In this document: positions 15,301 through 22,261 of the stretch, in pieces | Position numbering within the stretch: the stretch's first letter is position 1 | Layout: each line of letters begins with the position of its first letter | IMG/VR virus record: IMGVR_UViG_3300022198_001111 | Coordinates: 1 to 22,261 of that record | Direction: 5' to 3' (one strand) | Length of the DNA: 22,261 nucleotides | From: a virus | Program-made: the position numbers and the translations under genes | The notes under the pieces: generated by a model | Databases searched by the model: none | What the model saw: only the letters and a program-made list of their open reading frames with translations | Told to the model about the DNA's origin: nothing

Positions 15301-17915
15301 ACGTAGTCAGGGTCACCTGGGACTACTTCCTCGCTACGTGTCTCGCGGGGCATTTGATACGGCACGTTCTGCCGCAGTGCGGGGTCGTTGTAGGTCTGAC
15401 GCAACTGACGTTTATTTTCAGCCTTCTGGTCTTCAGTTATAAATCGCTGCTTGCTTGGATCTTTTACGCCGTTGAATAGATCTGCTAAGCCAATTGTCTG
15501 ACCCGCAATCCTAGCGGCAGGTACATTTAGTCTCTCATCTACCCGCCCGCTCAGTACCTCGTTAATAGGTTGGCCGAGCACCTCAACCTGATACCCCTCA
15601 AGCAGCAGATCACCCAGCACTTCTGACAGCCCTTGCTGTGCGGACTGTATCGGCTCTGCGCCGACAAAGGGCTTACCTTCTCTGTTCTCTACCAACCTCT
15701 GCCCAGAGAAAGTCAGGTCTGCCAGATTGATGCGATGGGTCTTACCGTCAGGCGCGATCAAAACAACGCCAGACTGACGCGAGAACTTGCCCTGCTTCGC
15801 CTTAGTAATAGCCCGGCTAATAAACTCAGGCAGCGTAAGACGCAGCTCTTTGCCGCCAGCTTGGAACCGATAGAGCTTGTCAAAATCTGTCCGCACAACC
15901 TCAAACTGCCCGTCTTGGTTCTTGGTGATCTCAACGATTGAGTTCGGGTTGTTTCGGGACTCTTGGACCGCGCGATTTAACGTAGACTCACTGATGCCCG
16001 CAAACTCTGGCGAATTGAAGTCTGTTTCACCAAACGCCGCTACATAATCTGCTCTAGCCTGTTCAGTGTTGTCGAACGTTCGCGCAGGATCAGTCTTAGG
16101 CGCATAAGTTTCGACTATGGTGCGCTCACCTTCCTGTTCAGTCATCGCGAGTTCTGACTTCAAGGCAGACAACTCTTCAAACTCAGAGCCAAATGTAGGT
16201 GTTTCTGTTTGATCGGGAGCGTCGAAAGAGTCAGGGTCGTCATCAACAGGCTCTACAGTCGGTCCTCGCTCTCCATTAAACCGCTTGGCGCGCTCTTCAA
16301 GTGCTTGTTCGGCATCAACGCGCTGTACACTGCCGCCCTCTGGCATCAAACCGCGCGCTGCCTCCATAGCCGCGTCGATAGTGTCCTCGCTGGCTAATTC
16401 CTCGGAGACGACGTTGCCGTCTGCGTCTAGCGCCCGCGCTACTAACAACGATTCACCGCTTCCAAAACTCTGGGGTTTTACGTTGCTATACCCAAGCGCT
16501 GTGCCGATTGCGGCGTCCGAAGCTCCCGACGCTACTACCTCGTCGACTATTTTCCGACTAGTACTGACGATTGTCCCACGACCGGGTATGAAAGCTGCAA
16601 ATGCCAGCTGACCATCTACAGTAATCTCAGTGGATTTGTTGGGGCGAGCGCTGTACTGAGCTTCATCACCAGATACCCATACCGCTTGCTTCTTACTGGT
16701 TGGGTTCACCATTGCGCTCAGCTGAGCATTAATGTCCGCCGCCGCTTCGGGCTGAGTCTGTCCCTGCGGCACGTCGCCTACGGTCTCTTCAGCAATCGTC
16801 TCTTCTGTACGCTGCGTCTGAGCGTCGTCTTTATACCGCCTTACTTTGTCGAATACCGTAGCGACTTTTTCAGTCACCGCTCTAACTGGCTCAGCCCCTT
16901 TAGCAATAACACCGGGCGCTGCAGAAATAGCGGCTCCTCCAGCTGTAGCGCCACCAGCCAACGCACCGCCGCCAAAAAATCCGGTGAACGCCGCCTCCGC
17001 CAACTGTAATTGAGCATCTTCAGCAGTAAATGTTTCATCCAAATCAGACTTATTGACTACTGCGATGCCTTCCTGCAGCACTTCAGTAGAGCTCTCTATA
17101 GCAGCGCCTTTACCAGTACGTCGCGCTATGTCAGCCGCAAGCTGTCCATAAAGGCTATCGGACTTTACAGTCCTCCGTTTCGCTACATCTCCAAGCAGCT
17201 TCAAAACAGCTACGTCTGCAAACGTTCCTATCGCTGCTTGCGGCACAGCAACCCCAACCGCTCTTAGTGCTTGCCCTCTATCAAGCTCCTGCCCACCATC
17301 AATTGCGTCGGAAAGATTTGATCCTGCTAATGGTGCAAGCTCAGATCCAAATGCGCCCGCAAGCGCGCCGCGTCTGAAAGTACTGTAAGCCGCGTCCGCT
17401 AGTCTTAACTCATCAGGGGTAGCAATACCTTCCGCTTTTTTACGCAACGCATCCTTTACTAACTTCTGAGCGGTTTTTTGACTCGCAGTGCTAAGAACGC
17501 TTTTTCCAAATGCAGCAGCAATACCACCTACAAAACCGCTAGAAATAGTCCCTATCGCGTAAGGCAGCATCTGCCCGGTGCCTTTCTTTACTTGCTGTGT
17601 AAAACCGTCCCAGGTCGGGGCTTCAAGAAATTCTTCGAAGGGCTGTATACCCTGCAAGGAATTGGCAGCGCGAGCTTCGTCATAACGAGCCTGCTCAATA
17701 TTCTTAGCAGCGGCTTCGTCGTCGCCAGCTAAGGTATTTCCGAGCGCTTTGAAATACTCAATGTCGGCAGAAAAACCTGCTGCGCCTGCTCGCACACCCC
17801 TACCGAACTCGCCCCCTGCTGGGCGGGGAGCTGAACGGTCATCAAACGCCGCGCTCTGCGCTTCAGCTAGAGAAGTATCCGTCTCTAAAAATAGCCGGAC
17901 TGGATCGACAGCCAC
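12357..17915 (-). CDS. Giant internal virion protein (gp16-like) with zincin motif
   Basis: This is an 1852-residue protein, the largest in the window, in the place of the T7 gp16 ejection protein. It has Gly/Ala-rich hydrophobic stretches near residues 110 to 130 and 308 to 340. Around residue 1029 there is a gluzincin-like site, AAHEIGHAVY (H1029, E1030, H1033), with GFEEWYADQ at about 1075 to 1083 offering a third ligand. The C-terminal third is helical, with ERPIWASDPRWALVWQLKSY, a segment typical of large podovirus internal proteins, and a hydrophobic helix at about 1725 to 1745. Start: GTG at 17915, preceded by GGAAGGG with a 7-base spacer and 4 bases after the upstream stop. It probably enters the host with the DNA. 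I see no transglycosylase motif like that of T7 gp16. Confidence 0.85.
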   Translation of the reverse strand: MAVDPVRLFLETDTSLAEAQSAAFDDRSAPRPAGGEFGRGVRAGAAGFSADIEYFKALGNTLAGDDEAAAKNIEQARYDEARAANSLQGIQPFEEFLEAPTWDGFTQQVKKGTGQMLPYAIGTISSGFVGGIAAAFGKSVLSTASQKTAQKLVKDALRKKAEGIATPDELRLADAAYSTFRRGALAGAFGSELAPLAGSNLSDAIDGGQELDRGQALRAVGVAVPQAAIGTFADVAVLKLLGDVAKRRTVKSDSLYGQLAADIARRTGKGAAIESSTEVLQEGIAVVNKSDLDETFTAEDAQLQLAEAAFTGFFGGGALAGGATAGGAAISAAPGVIAKGAEPVRAVTEKVATVFDKVRRYKDDAQTQRTEETIAEETVGDVPQGQTQPEAAADINAQLSAMVNPTSKKQAVWVSGDEAQYSARPNKSTEITVDGQLAFAAFIPGRGTIVSTSRKIVDEVVASGASDAAIGTALGYSNVKPQSFGSGESLLVARALDADGNVVSEELASEDTIDAAMEAARGLMPEGGSVQRVDAEQALEERAKRFNGERGPTVEPVDDDPDSFDAPDQTETPTFGSEFEELSALKSELAMTEQEGERTIVETYAPKTDPARTFDNTEQARADYVAAFGETDFNSPEFAGISESTLNRAVQESRNNPNSIVEITKNQDGQFEVVRTDFDKLYRFQAGGKELRLTLPEFISRAITKAKQGKFSRQSGVVLIAPDGKTHRINLADLTFSGQRLVENREGKPFVGAEPIQSAQQGLSEVLGDLLLEGYQVEVLGQPINEVLSGRVDERLNVPAARIAGQTIGLADLFNGVKDPSKQRFITEDQKAENKRQLRQTYNDPALRQNVPYQMPRETRSEEVVPGDPDYVEGQRTFRQVPIEQAAEGMSETEVFAGDPRDDIDPDRRTGRAPFTGTGEAGADPVFAPPPKEDPQGFDSPIVKGVIDDVLKAVKLVNPPRIFNGARLAQLSDLQLSKLFSEVELVAVKRMLQRQIDNNEIGGSYDGKVNIAVINSSGNALSDAMTAAHEIGHAVYQQEQQAALENDALRPRLVESYKRHPKHDRYVELYGFEKGFEEWYADQLSRWATKRYINKAAKSMADRHFKGLAAKLRQMWRAMKQGFRARKGPKSPEFEQYIEGVVASKKQSAFVNEVVRGQVKYQYGGRPAPTQITGQVQEDAGPAPSEPPLTFTEKAMPHAVKEAVVKEGGEALARHWERSISRASRPLMKFVATADGVLRMHAGNRVADMFYRRSQEDGSGGNLGMLRASALKVAEFQNTFEDTIGNLDDADVKAALREAASSDATETLSPKAQQVRQFLQDVYTDYIQPSNTDIGFQKDYFPVLLNMLEIENRTEEFKNLILAEQQGISPARAEAAIYRLRQYSQAMRDDKPVDYDPTNPAAGVEQDIMLTRGIDRKTLQDAGFLQEPEEALVSYLRHVAKRVEFNKATNNGLALKEELSKLSEEDRAAALEVLNAYMGYQSSPISPLWRKLNSYGQFLQFVTILPFATIASLTDLAGPVINSKEFSLHTFGMAMKQIKDGLRDPEERRQFARDVGVVTNETVANGWVTQAEQDYMDPKVRKLSDAYFRVIMLDQFTRFSREFAAGMGASFITHHARNEFDNPRSERYLRELGLTAEDVNKWNKEGRKFSTPEGKKVKQAIQRFTESSILRPNAAERPIWASDPRWALVWQLKSYFYAYSKVIGGGIVREAQSRMAENPGELNAAQISATLSVFALAAVATMPLAMLGMELREYAKTGLAWALPGVEPKARYFRTDRMDWDEYLFETIDRSGFLGPLSLGVMAHQQYQWDGPIGGATSILGPTAETITEALENGWRVDRTLKDRLLPVYNVL

Positions 17916-17919
17916 TTAT

Positions 17920-19863
17920 TCACCCTTCCGCTCTTGCTTTAAGTATGGCTTCTCTGTTTCTCCGCCCAGCGTCAAGTAAAAAACGATAAAGCGCGGGATC
18001 AATTTCTTGAATTCTGCGCGCGCTTACCGCCCTGTCGGTTTGCTCCATATTAGCGTCTAAAAAATAAAAGTATTCAGGGTTGCCCGTAGCATCCTTCGTT
18101 ACTTCAACTCGACTTGCAGCAAAATCTGTTGCAGACGCAGTGTCATCTGCATCGGGTCGCCAATAATTTGCAACAGATTCATAAATAGCATCAAAACCTA
18201 ATATGCTTAGACCTTGATCATCTGCGTAGCTAGCTAACGCTAAACTGGCACCTTGGTTTATTCCGTCCATGATTGCATCGGCTTCTTCATTAGAAGTAGC
18301 TAGTCGCAACGCTCTCATCGCTCCCGGCAGAACCTCTCTAGACCATCTCTGCGCGTTCGTAGTGCTAAGATTTGGTGAGCCGTCATCAGAAAAAAAGATT
18401 TTGCTCGTATTTTCCACGGAGGCTTTCGCCGCTTCTACTGCATTATCAATCCTCTGTTGCTTCGTCGCCCCTTCTTGAGCAGCAATTCTCGCCCACGTAG
18501 CTTCCAAGTTACCGAAGCTTACTTCCAACTGCTTATCCGCGCGCCTGTCATCAATAACATCCTTCCGGCTCATGGACGGTGAACCGGTTTCGATAATGTT
18601 ATCGATTTGCGTGGCGATGCTATTCCGCAGTGTCGAGTCCTTTGTCGAGGCCATAAGTACTGCTTTGGCTAATGCTAGCTCTTTCGCTTTAAGGCGTTTC
18701 AGCTGCTGCAGCTCCTCCACGCCCGCTTTACGCATCATGTCTGCCGTTTCGCTTTGCAGCTCGGGGGTAACAGTAAGTGCGCCGCTTTCAACAGCTTCAT
18801 TTATTTGCGGACCCGTTAAATTTTCGGTAGATGCAACTATCTGCGCGGCTTCTGTGCGAGTACCACTATTCTTAAAACCAAGCTCGGCGAGTTCTGCATC
18901 GATTTCAGCAATTCTTGCAGTAGTGCGTTCTTGATTGCCGCCCAGTTTTCCTCTCTCTTGAGCCTGCCTACGTTGCTCTAACAAAACCTGAGCGCGTGGA
19001 GTTAAACCCGCATCTTGAGCGATGGCATCAGTAACTTGCGCCCGCTCCTCTTCAGTCTCGGCAGATGCAATAACGGCTGAAGCCACTCGCTGTGCTTGCG
19101 GTGGCAATGCAGTAACCACTTCCGCTTCGTTTTGAAACCCAGCTTCGATGACGCCTTGCATCCCACGGAACTCGCCCATGTTGAGGGAGCTATTAGCTAC
19201 TACACCAGTTTGATAACCCCACTCTGCGTACTTTGCTAGAGATTCAGGTGTAAATCGAACAGTTTTGGAATTAGGGTCACTCGACCCATCTTCCGTCAGT
19301 ACGCCGATAGACCCATCTTCATTTTGAATGCGAATAACAAGCGCGCCGTCTGGCAATGTATCTATGCCAACTGCCTTGGACCCGGCGGGGATATTTATCT
19401 GAGAAGTTATTTGGGTAAGGACGGCGTCCACTATGGGCTTGTTACCCGATCTAATACCCTCAGCTAGCCTAGGGCGATTAAGTTTACTAGGATCTGTAGG
19501 GTCAATTATGTCTAAAGCTGCGTATTGATTTCTGATAACGTCATTTTGCTGTCCTTTCAGCGTAAGACCCGCCGTCTGATTAGTTATCCGCTTTCCCTCG
19601 TTGTCTAACGACGCTCCTTCAACCTGCGCTTCGGTGAGCGCTAGAGTTGCAGCGCGTTGGCCCTCTCCCGCAGCAAACTGATCAGCGCTTTGCTGAAGAG
19701 TATCCCTTCGATACTCAGCAAGCGCCCGCGATTCTGCTAGCCGATCCGCACGATTTATCGCATCCTGCTGCCGCTGATACTCAAGCTCGTCCCTAGCCAT
19801 GCGATTTCTCTGCATGGCTTGAAACATAGAAATTGCGCTGGTAGCCCCTTCAGCAATTGACAT
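17920..19863 (-). CDS. Internal virion protein, gp15-like
   Basis: This is a 647-residue, mostly helical and charged protein. The N-terminal 110 residues look like a coiled coil (MARDELEYQRQQDAINRADR, then LAESRALAEYRRDTLQQ). The middle contains a beta-rich part (AVGIDTLPDGALVIRIQNED), then long helices. It ends in helices with ALYRFLLDAGRRNREAILK. There is no signal peptide or catalytic motif that I recognise. Size and place directly before the giant gp16-like gene fit the T7 gp15 role, a component of the ejected channel. The start is either GTG at 19866 or ATG at 19863. AAGGGG is 6 bases before the ATG and only 3 before the GTG, so I prefer the ATG. Function is inferred from synteny. Confidence 0.75.
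   Translation of the reverse strand: MSIAEGATSAISMFQAMQRNRMARDELEYQRQQDAINRADRLAESRALAEYRRDTLQQSADQFAAGEGQRAATLALTEAQVEGASLDNEGKRITNQTAGLTLKGQQNDVIRNQYAALDIIDPTDPSKLNRPRLAEGIRSGNKPIVDAVLTQITSQINIPAGSKAVGIDTLPDGALVIRIQNEDGSIGVLTEDGSSDPNSKTVRFTPESLAKYAEWGYQTGVVANSSLNMGEFRGMQGVIEAGFQNEAEVVTALPPQAQRVASAVIASAETEEERAQVTDAIAQDAGLTPRAQVLLEQRRQAQERGKLGGNQERTTARIAEIDAELAELGFKNSGTRTEAAQIVASTENLTGPQINEAVESGALTVTPELQSETADMMRKAGVEELQQLKRLKAKELALAKAVLMASTKDSTLRNSIATQIDNIIETGSPSMSRKDVIDDRRADKQLEVSFGNLEATWARIAAQEGATKQQRIDNAVEAAKASVENTSKIFFSDDGSPNLSTTNAQRWSREVLPGAMRALRLATSNEEADAIMDGINQGASLALASYADDQGLSILGFDAIYESVANYWRPDADDTASATDFAASRVEVTKDATGNPEYFYFLDANMEQTDRAVSARRIQEIDPALYRFLLDAGRRNREAILKARAEG
17923..17929 (-). 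promoter_or_regulatory. Strong ribosome binding site deciding a GTG start
   Basis: GGAAGGG on the minus strand ends 7 bases before the GTG at 17915. It overlaps the end of the preceding gene and supports GTG initiation of the 1852-residue protein. Confidence 0.75.
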
Positions 19864-19873
19864 CACTTACCCC

Positions 19874-20461
19874 TTAAAACGCGAACGCAAAAATAGCCAT
19901 AGCGCCCAACTGGCCGAGGGTGCTGTAGGTTTGTGCTCGGGAATTCGCTTTGGCCTGACGGTATGCGTTATCTAACTGCACCTTGTTAGCAGCAGATGCC
20001 GCGAGCTGCTGCTGACTGGAGCGGTTTACGCCCTGCCCGATATTTATCAAGTCAGACAACAGCCGCGTATTAGACTCTCGCTGAGCGATTTTGGCGTCGC
20101 TCACCGCCTGTATACCCCCCAGGGTGTTACCTAACTGTAACCGCCTCTCCTGTTGCTGTTGCTGCACGGGTGTCAACGCCGCCCCGTACCGGCTACGATT
20201 TCGTTCAGCCATGCCTGCAGTAAGCGCCGAAGCTTTCTCGCGGTCCTCTCTCGCTTGATCAATCAGACTCGTGTCCGTCGTCGCTTTATTAATCAGACCA
20301 AGCTCAAAATCACGGTAGTTCGTGACGTAATCAAGGTACTCCTGACGGGTAAGGTCAGCGTAGGCCTTGTCGGGGTCAGAGACTGTTGGTAAATCATTCG
20401 CGGTTTGCCCCGCAATGATTCGATCTATTTGCTCTTTTGTTAAGTTAGAAAAAAGGCTCAT
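19874..20461 (-). CDS. Internal virion protein of gp14-like character
   Basis: This is a 195-residue helical protein. It has an N-terminal charged part (LFSNLTKEQIDRIIAGQTAN), a Gln-rich stretch (PVQQQQQERRLQLGNTLGGI), and an Ala/Gln-rich helix (QQLAASAANKVQLDNAYRQA). It closes with a short hydrophobic tail LGQLGAMAIFAFAF that could touch membrane. T7 gp14 is similar in length and also Ala/Gln-rich, and it forms the outer-membrane part of the ejected channel. The ATG at 20461 overlaps the previous stop as ATGA. A TTG one codon upstream is less likely. With the preceding gene it forms a pair of small Ala-rich proteins, and I cannot say which is the true gp14 equivalent. Confidence 0.7.
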   Translation of the reverse strand: MSLFSNLTKEQIDRIIAGQTANDLPTVSDPDKAYADLTRQEYLDYVTNYRDFELGLINKATTDTSLIDQAREDREKASALTAGMAERNRSRYGAALTPVQQQQQERRLQLGNTLGGIQAVSDAKIAQRESNTRLLSDLINIGQGVNRSSQQQLAASAANKVQLDNAYRQAKANSRAQTYSTLGQLGAMAIFAFAF

Positions 20462-21096
20462 CAACCCATCCCGTACTTGAATCGATTTTTAAAGCCCTGA
20501 ATGGGCTGACCATACTTATTAACCGGTGTAAAGAAAGTACCCGTACCCTGTTTTGCCTGCCCCGCTTTATTGTATGAAGTGCCACTTGTTTGCATATTGT
20601 CGTAGCCCTGCAGCGCAGCAGATGTAATTAATTGAGCACCAGCTCCGTACAACGCGTCTTTTTCGGTCTGCTTAGCTTGCGCTCTAGCAAGCGCTTCAGA
20701 TGTGCCTAACCGCGCTGCTTGCGCCATGCCTGTTTGTGCGTCCGCAGCCTGACCGCGCGCTGTACCAAGTACGTTAGTCTGCATCGTATTCTGGATCTCT
20801 TTACCTGCGGCGCTAGCTCCTTGCAGCTGTCCTTGCAACGCCGTGTTTATATCGCTAGGTAAATCACTCATCTGGGTACTTCTGTAGCCAGACGGCGTTA
20901 ACGCTTGCATCGTGTCGGCGTTAGCGCGGCCTCGCAGCGTTGCAGAGAAATCCTCGTTCATGGACTTATCGCGCATCTGCTGCAAAAGTGGGTCATAGTT
21001 CTGCTTGAAGAACCGATATTCAGCCATGGCAACCGACGCGTTTGCCTTGTCGGCTTCGCTCGGTTTGTAGTCAGCTGCTTTTGGTTTACTAGCCAT
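20461..21096 (-). CDS. Small Ala/Gln-rich internal virion protein
   Basis: This is a 211-residue protein. It opens with a Lys-rich segment (ASKPKAADYKPSEADKANAS), then AEYRFFKQNYDPLLQQMRDK, a LRGRANADTMQAL segment, and a long Ala/Gln/Thr-rich helix (ARGQAADAQTGMAQAARLGT). A weakly hydrophobic GAGAQLITSAALQGY patch and a basic, aromatic C-terminus (FKNRFKYGMG) follow. The layout, a helix followed by a small hydrophobic segment and a basic tail, recalls T7 gp14. It lies between the GNAT-like gene, whose end it overlaps by 8 bases, and the second Ala-rich gene. No enzymatic motif is visible. Role in the ejection apparatus is inferred from context. Confidence 0.7.
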   Translation of the reverse strand: MASKPKAADYKPSEADKANASVAMAEYRFFKQNYDPLLQQMRDKSMNEDFSATLRGRANADTMQALTPSGYRSTQMSDLPSDINTALQGQLQGASAAGKEIQNTMQTNVLGTARGQAADAQTGMAQAARLGTSEALARAQAKQTEKDALYGAGAQLITSAALQGYDNMQTSGTSYNKAGQAKQGTGTFFTPVNKYGQPIQGFKNRFKYGMG

Positions 21097-21517
21097 TTCT
21101 CAGATCTCTTCTGTAGACAACTGTCTCTTTTTCCCAACCAACAGACTGTTCTATGTATTGGCCCAACTGTTCATGGCGGGTTCTTACTTCGATAGAACTA
21201 AAACCCGCGTCGTAAGCGACTTGCTCAAAAAATCCTACGCACTGTGCCGCTATGTTCATGCCTTTCTTCTTTGCCCAAGCGAACCAAATCAGCAATGTTC
21301 GTCTACCGCTGTAGGGGTCGGTCAGCCCCGTCGTTACCACAAACCCATCATCTGTAACCCACAGATGTGCAGACTCTGTTTTGCATGCCGTAAAAACATC
21401 TTCGGGGATGACATCAATAAAGGGATCTTCATTAAGAATCTCTTCAAGCCCCGGCCTAACCCAACCCCAATGCTCGCGAATATCTGCAAAAACTGGGTCA
21501 CGCGATTTCTCGTCCAT
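21089..21517 (-). CDS. GNAT-fold virion protein, T7 gp13-like
   Basis: This is a 142-residue protein that reads like a GNAT acetyltransferase fold. It has an N-terminal helix pair (VFADIREHWGWVRPGLEEIL), strands LWVTDDGFVVTTGLTDP and RTLLIWFAWAKKKG, a helix AQCVGFFEQVAYDAGF, and the closing SIEVRTR...YIEQSVGWEKETVVYRRDL. The usual acetyl-CoA loop (R/Q-x-x-G-x-G/A) is not visible after the fourth strand, so catalysis is doubtful. T7 gp13 (138 residues) holds the same place before gp14. An open frame extends to 21712, but AGGAAG sits 4 bases before the ATG at 21517, which overlaps the adaptor gene by 20 bases, so I use that start. Confidence 0.75.
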   Translation of the reverse strand: MDEKSRDPVFADIREHWGWVRPGLEEILNEDPFIDVIPEDVFTACKTESAHLWVTDDGFVVTTGLTDPYSGRRTLLIWFAWAKKKGMNIAAQCVGFFEQVAYDAGFSSIEVRTRHEQLGQYIEQSVGWEKETVVYRRDLRNG

Positions 21518-22187
21518 ACTTCTTCCTAGAAAGACCATAGGACCGGTGAACTCCTCCGTACCGGACCTTCCTTGCGATTGGCATGTCGCCATGTCGCGCT
21601 TTTGTTTCAGCATCTTTGATGCCTTGCTGGAACAAACTGCCGTACACCTGCGCGCCCGCGTAGTCCGTCCACTCTTTGCTTGGCAGACGAAGCAAACGGA
21701 ACAGCGCTCCATTGATAATAGTGTCTCGGTAGTCGTCCATAATTTCGTTTTCGCAAGCTGTCGACGTATGCGTCGGCTTCAGCTGCACACGTAGCACAGT
21801 GCTAGACACAATGGTTTCGTCTGGGACAGGCACTAGCCAAAACAGCGACTGCGAGGGCTTCACGAAATACTCGGGCTCGCCGCGCTTATCCGCATCCCGC
21901 CAGCTGGGCTTACGTTGCTCCAACAGACCAGTAGATATCGGCTCAAGATCTTTGCCCTTGTGTACTACCCACAGAACCTTTTCAACTACTGTGTTCGCCG
22001 GAGGCTCAAGGTCGTACTCATATAACCCCGCTACAGTAGTCACTGGGTCAAGCTCGGCCTGATACACCCCAGACTTTTCACACAGCTCTATCACCGCCGC
22101 TCGAATATTGCTTTCGATTAGCGTATCGGGGCATCCCGGCACCATAGGGATGACCTCGGGGAGTAACGATTCGTAAAGTATCGCCAT
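21498..22187 (-). CDS. Probable head-tail adaptor (tail tubular A-like)
   Basis: This is a 229-residue protein with N-terminal helices (LLPEVIPMVPGCPDTLIESN, then IRAAVIELCEKSGVY), a beta-rich centre (LYEYDLEPPANTVVEKVLWV, then QSLFWLVPVPDETIV) and C-terminal helices (IMDDYRDTIINGALFRLLRL, EWTDYAGAQVYGSLFQQGI). This helix, beta-sandwich, helix arrangement is that of phage adaptors that sit between portal and tail, such as T7 gp11, and of the adaptor families annotated in many marine podoviruses. The stop of the previous gene directly precedes the ATG (TAAATG). No strong ribosome site is visible, so translation is probably coupled. A C-terminal basic tail (RSYGLSRKKYGREIA) closes the protein. 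Confidence 0.7.
   Translation of the reverse strand: MAILYESLLPEVIPMVPGCPDTLIESNIRAAVIELCEKSGVYQAELDPVTTVAGLYEYDLEPPANTVVEKVLWVVHKGKDLEPISTGLLEQRKPSWRDADKRGEPEYFVKPSQSLFWLVPVPDETIVSSTVLRVQLKPTHTSTACENEIMDDYRDTIINGALFRLLRLPSKEWTDYAGAQVYGSLFQQGIKDAETKARHGDMPIARKVRYGGVHRSYGLSRKKYGREIA
21522..21527 (-). promoter_or_regulatory. Ribosome binding site deciding the GNAT-like start
   Basis: AGGAAG on the minus strand lies 4 bases before the ATG at 21517, inside the 3' end of the adaptor gene. It is the best site in the open frame and argues against starts farther upstream. Confidence 0.7.
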
Positions 22188-22261
22188 TTACTGAGCCATC
22201 ATCTGCCCACCGGCAGTCAGATTAGGATTTGAACGTGACTCGGCGTTCGGCGTTGTGATGA
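22188..22261 (-). CDS. C-terminal end of an upstream structural gene (partial)
   Basis: The frame ending in TAA at 22188 to 22190 is open to the window edge and gives 23 residues ending GGQMMAQ. It abuts the adaptor start without a gap, like every other gene border here, so it is probably a real gene end. Too little is present to name it; a portal, capsid or other virion gene would be expected. Confidence 0.5.
   Translation of the reverse strand, partial: ITTPNAESRSNPNLTAGGQMMAQ

Noticed and set aside
21518-21712. Upstream extension of the GNAT-like gene by 65 residues
   Set aside because: The extension lies in the C-terminal codons of the adaptor gene, is Cys/Arg-rich and unlike the rest, and a strong ribosome site supports the start at 21517.
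1-22261. tRNA genes, integrase or attachment sites
   Set aside because: I saw no cloverleaf-like segment or recombinase motif. The gaps between genes are too short for tRNA genes.

Overview
The window is a continuous, tightly packed piece of a tailed double-stranded DNA bacteriophage genome. It carries part of the structural genes, the lysis genes and the tail-adhesin genes. Every supported gene lies on the minus strand, so transcription runs from high to low coordinates. Neighbouring genes are joined by ATGA or TAATG overlaps or by gaps of 3 to about 24 bases, and no gene-free stretch reaches 300 bases. The gene order and protein sizes resemble the virion module of T7-like podoviruses. LamG lectin domains, a cupredoxin-like domain and short repeated tail modules are typical of marine phages. 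The host cannot be named from this sequence.

Layout in the order of transcription. (1) 22261 to 21089: the last codons of an upstream gene, a probable head-tail adaptor, and a small GNAT-fold protein in the place of T7 gp13. (2) 21096 to 12357: four probable ejected or internal virion proteins of 211, about 195, about 647 and 1852 residues, in the place of T7 gp14 to gp16. The giant protein carries an HExxH zinc-peptidase motif. (3) 12346 to 11024: a lysis cassette with a secreted protein ending in an EF-hand-like loop, a three-TM-type holin, a second two-TM holin-like protein, and an M15A zinc peptidase endolysin. (4) 10999 to 8889: a BppU-like baseplate or adaptor protein, a Ser/Asp-rich repeat protein and a small appendage protein. 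(5) 8874 to 1: a run of tail-fibre genes built from shared modules. They comprise two short paralogous fibres, a 936-residue fibre with an N-terminal cupredoxin-like domain, a tail-assembly chaperone, and two paralogous multi-LamG adhesins, the last of which runs off the window.

Inferred joint role: the adaptor and internal proteins would form the portal-proximal tail and the channel that carries DNA through the cell envelope. The lysis genes would release progeny. The last 9 kb would encode a set of adhesins and their chaperone for host recognition. The most unusual points are the complete type-1-copper-like ligand set on a tail fibre, the metallopeptidase motif inside the gp16-like protein, and two LamG adhesins that keep conserved linkers of identical spacing around strongly diverged lectin cores.
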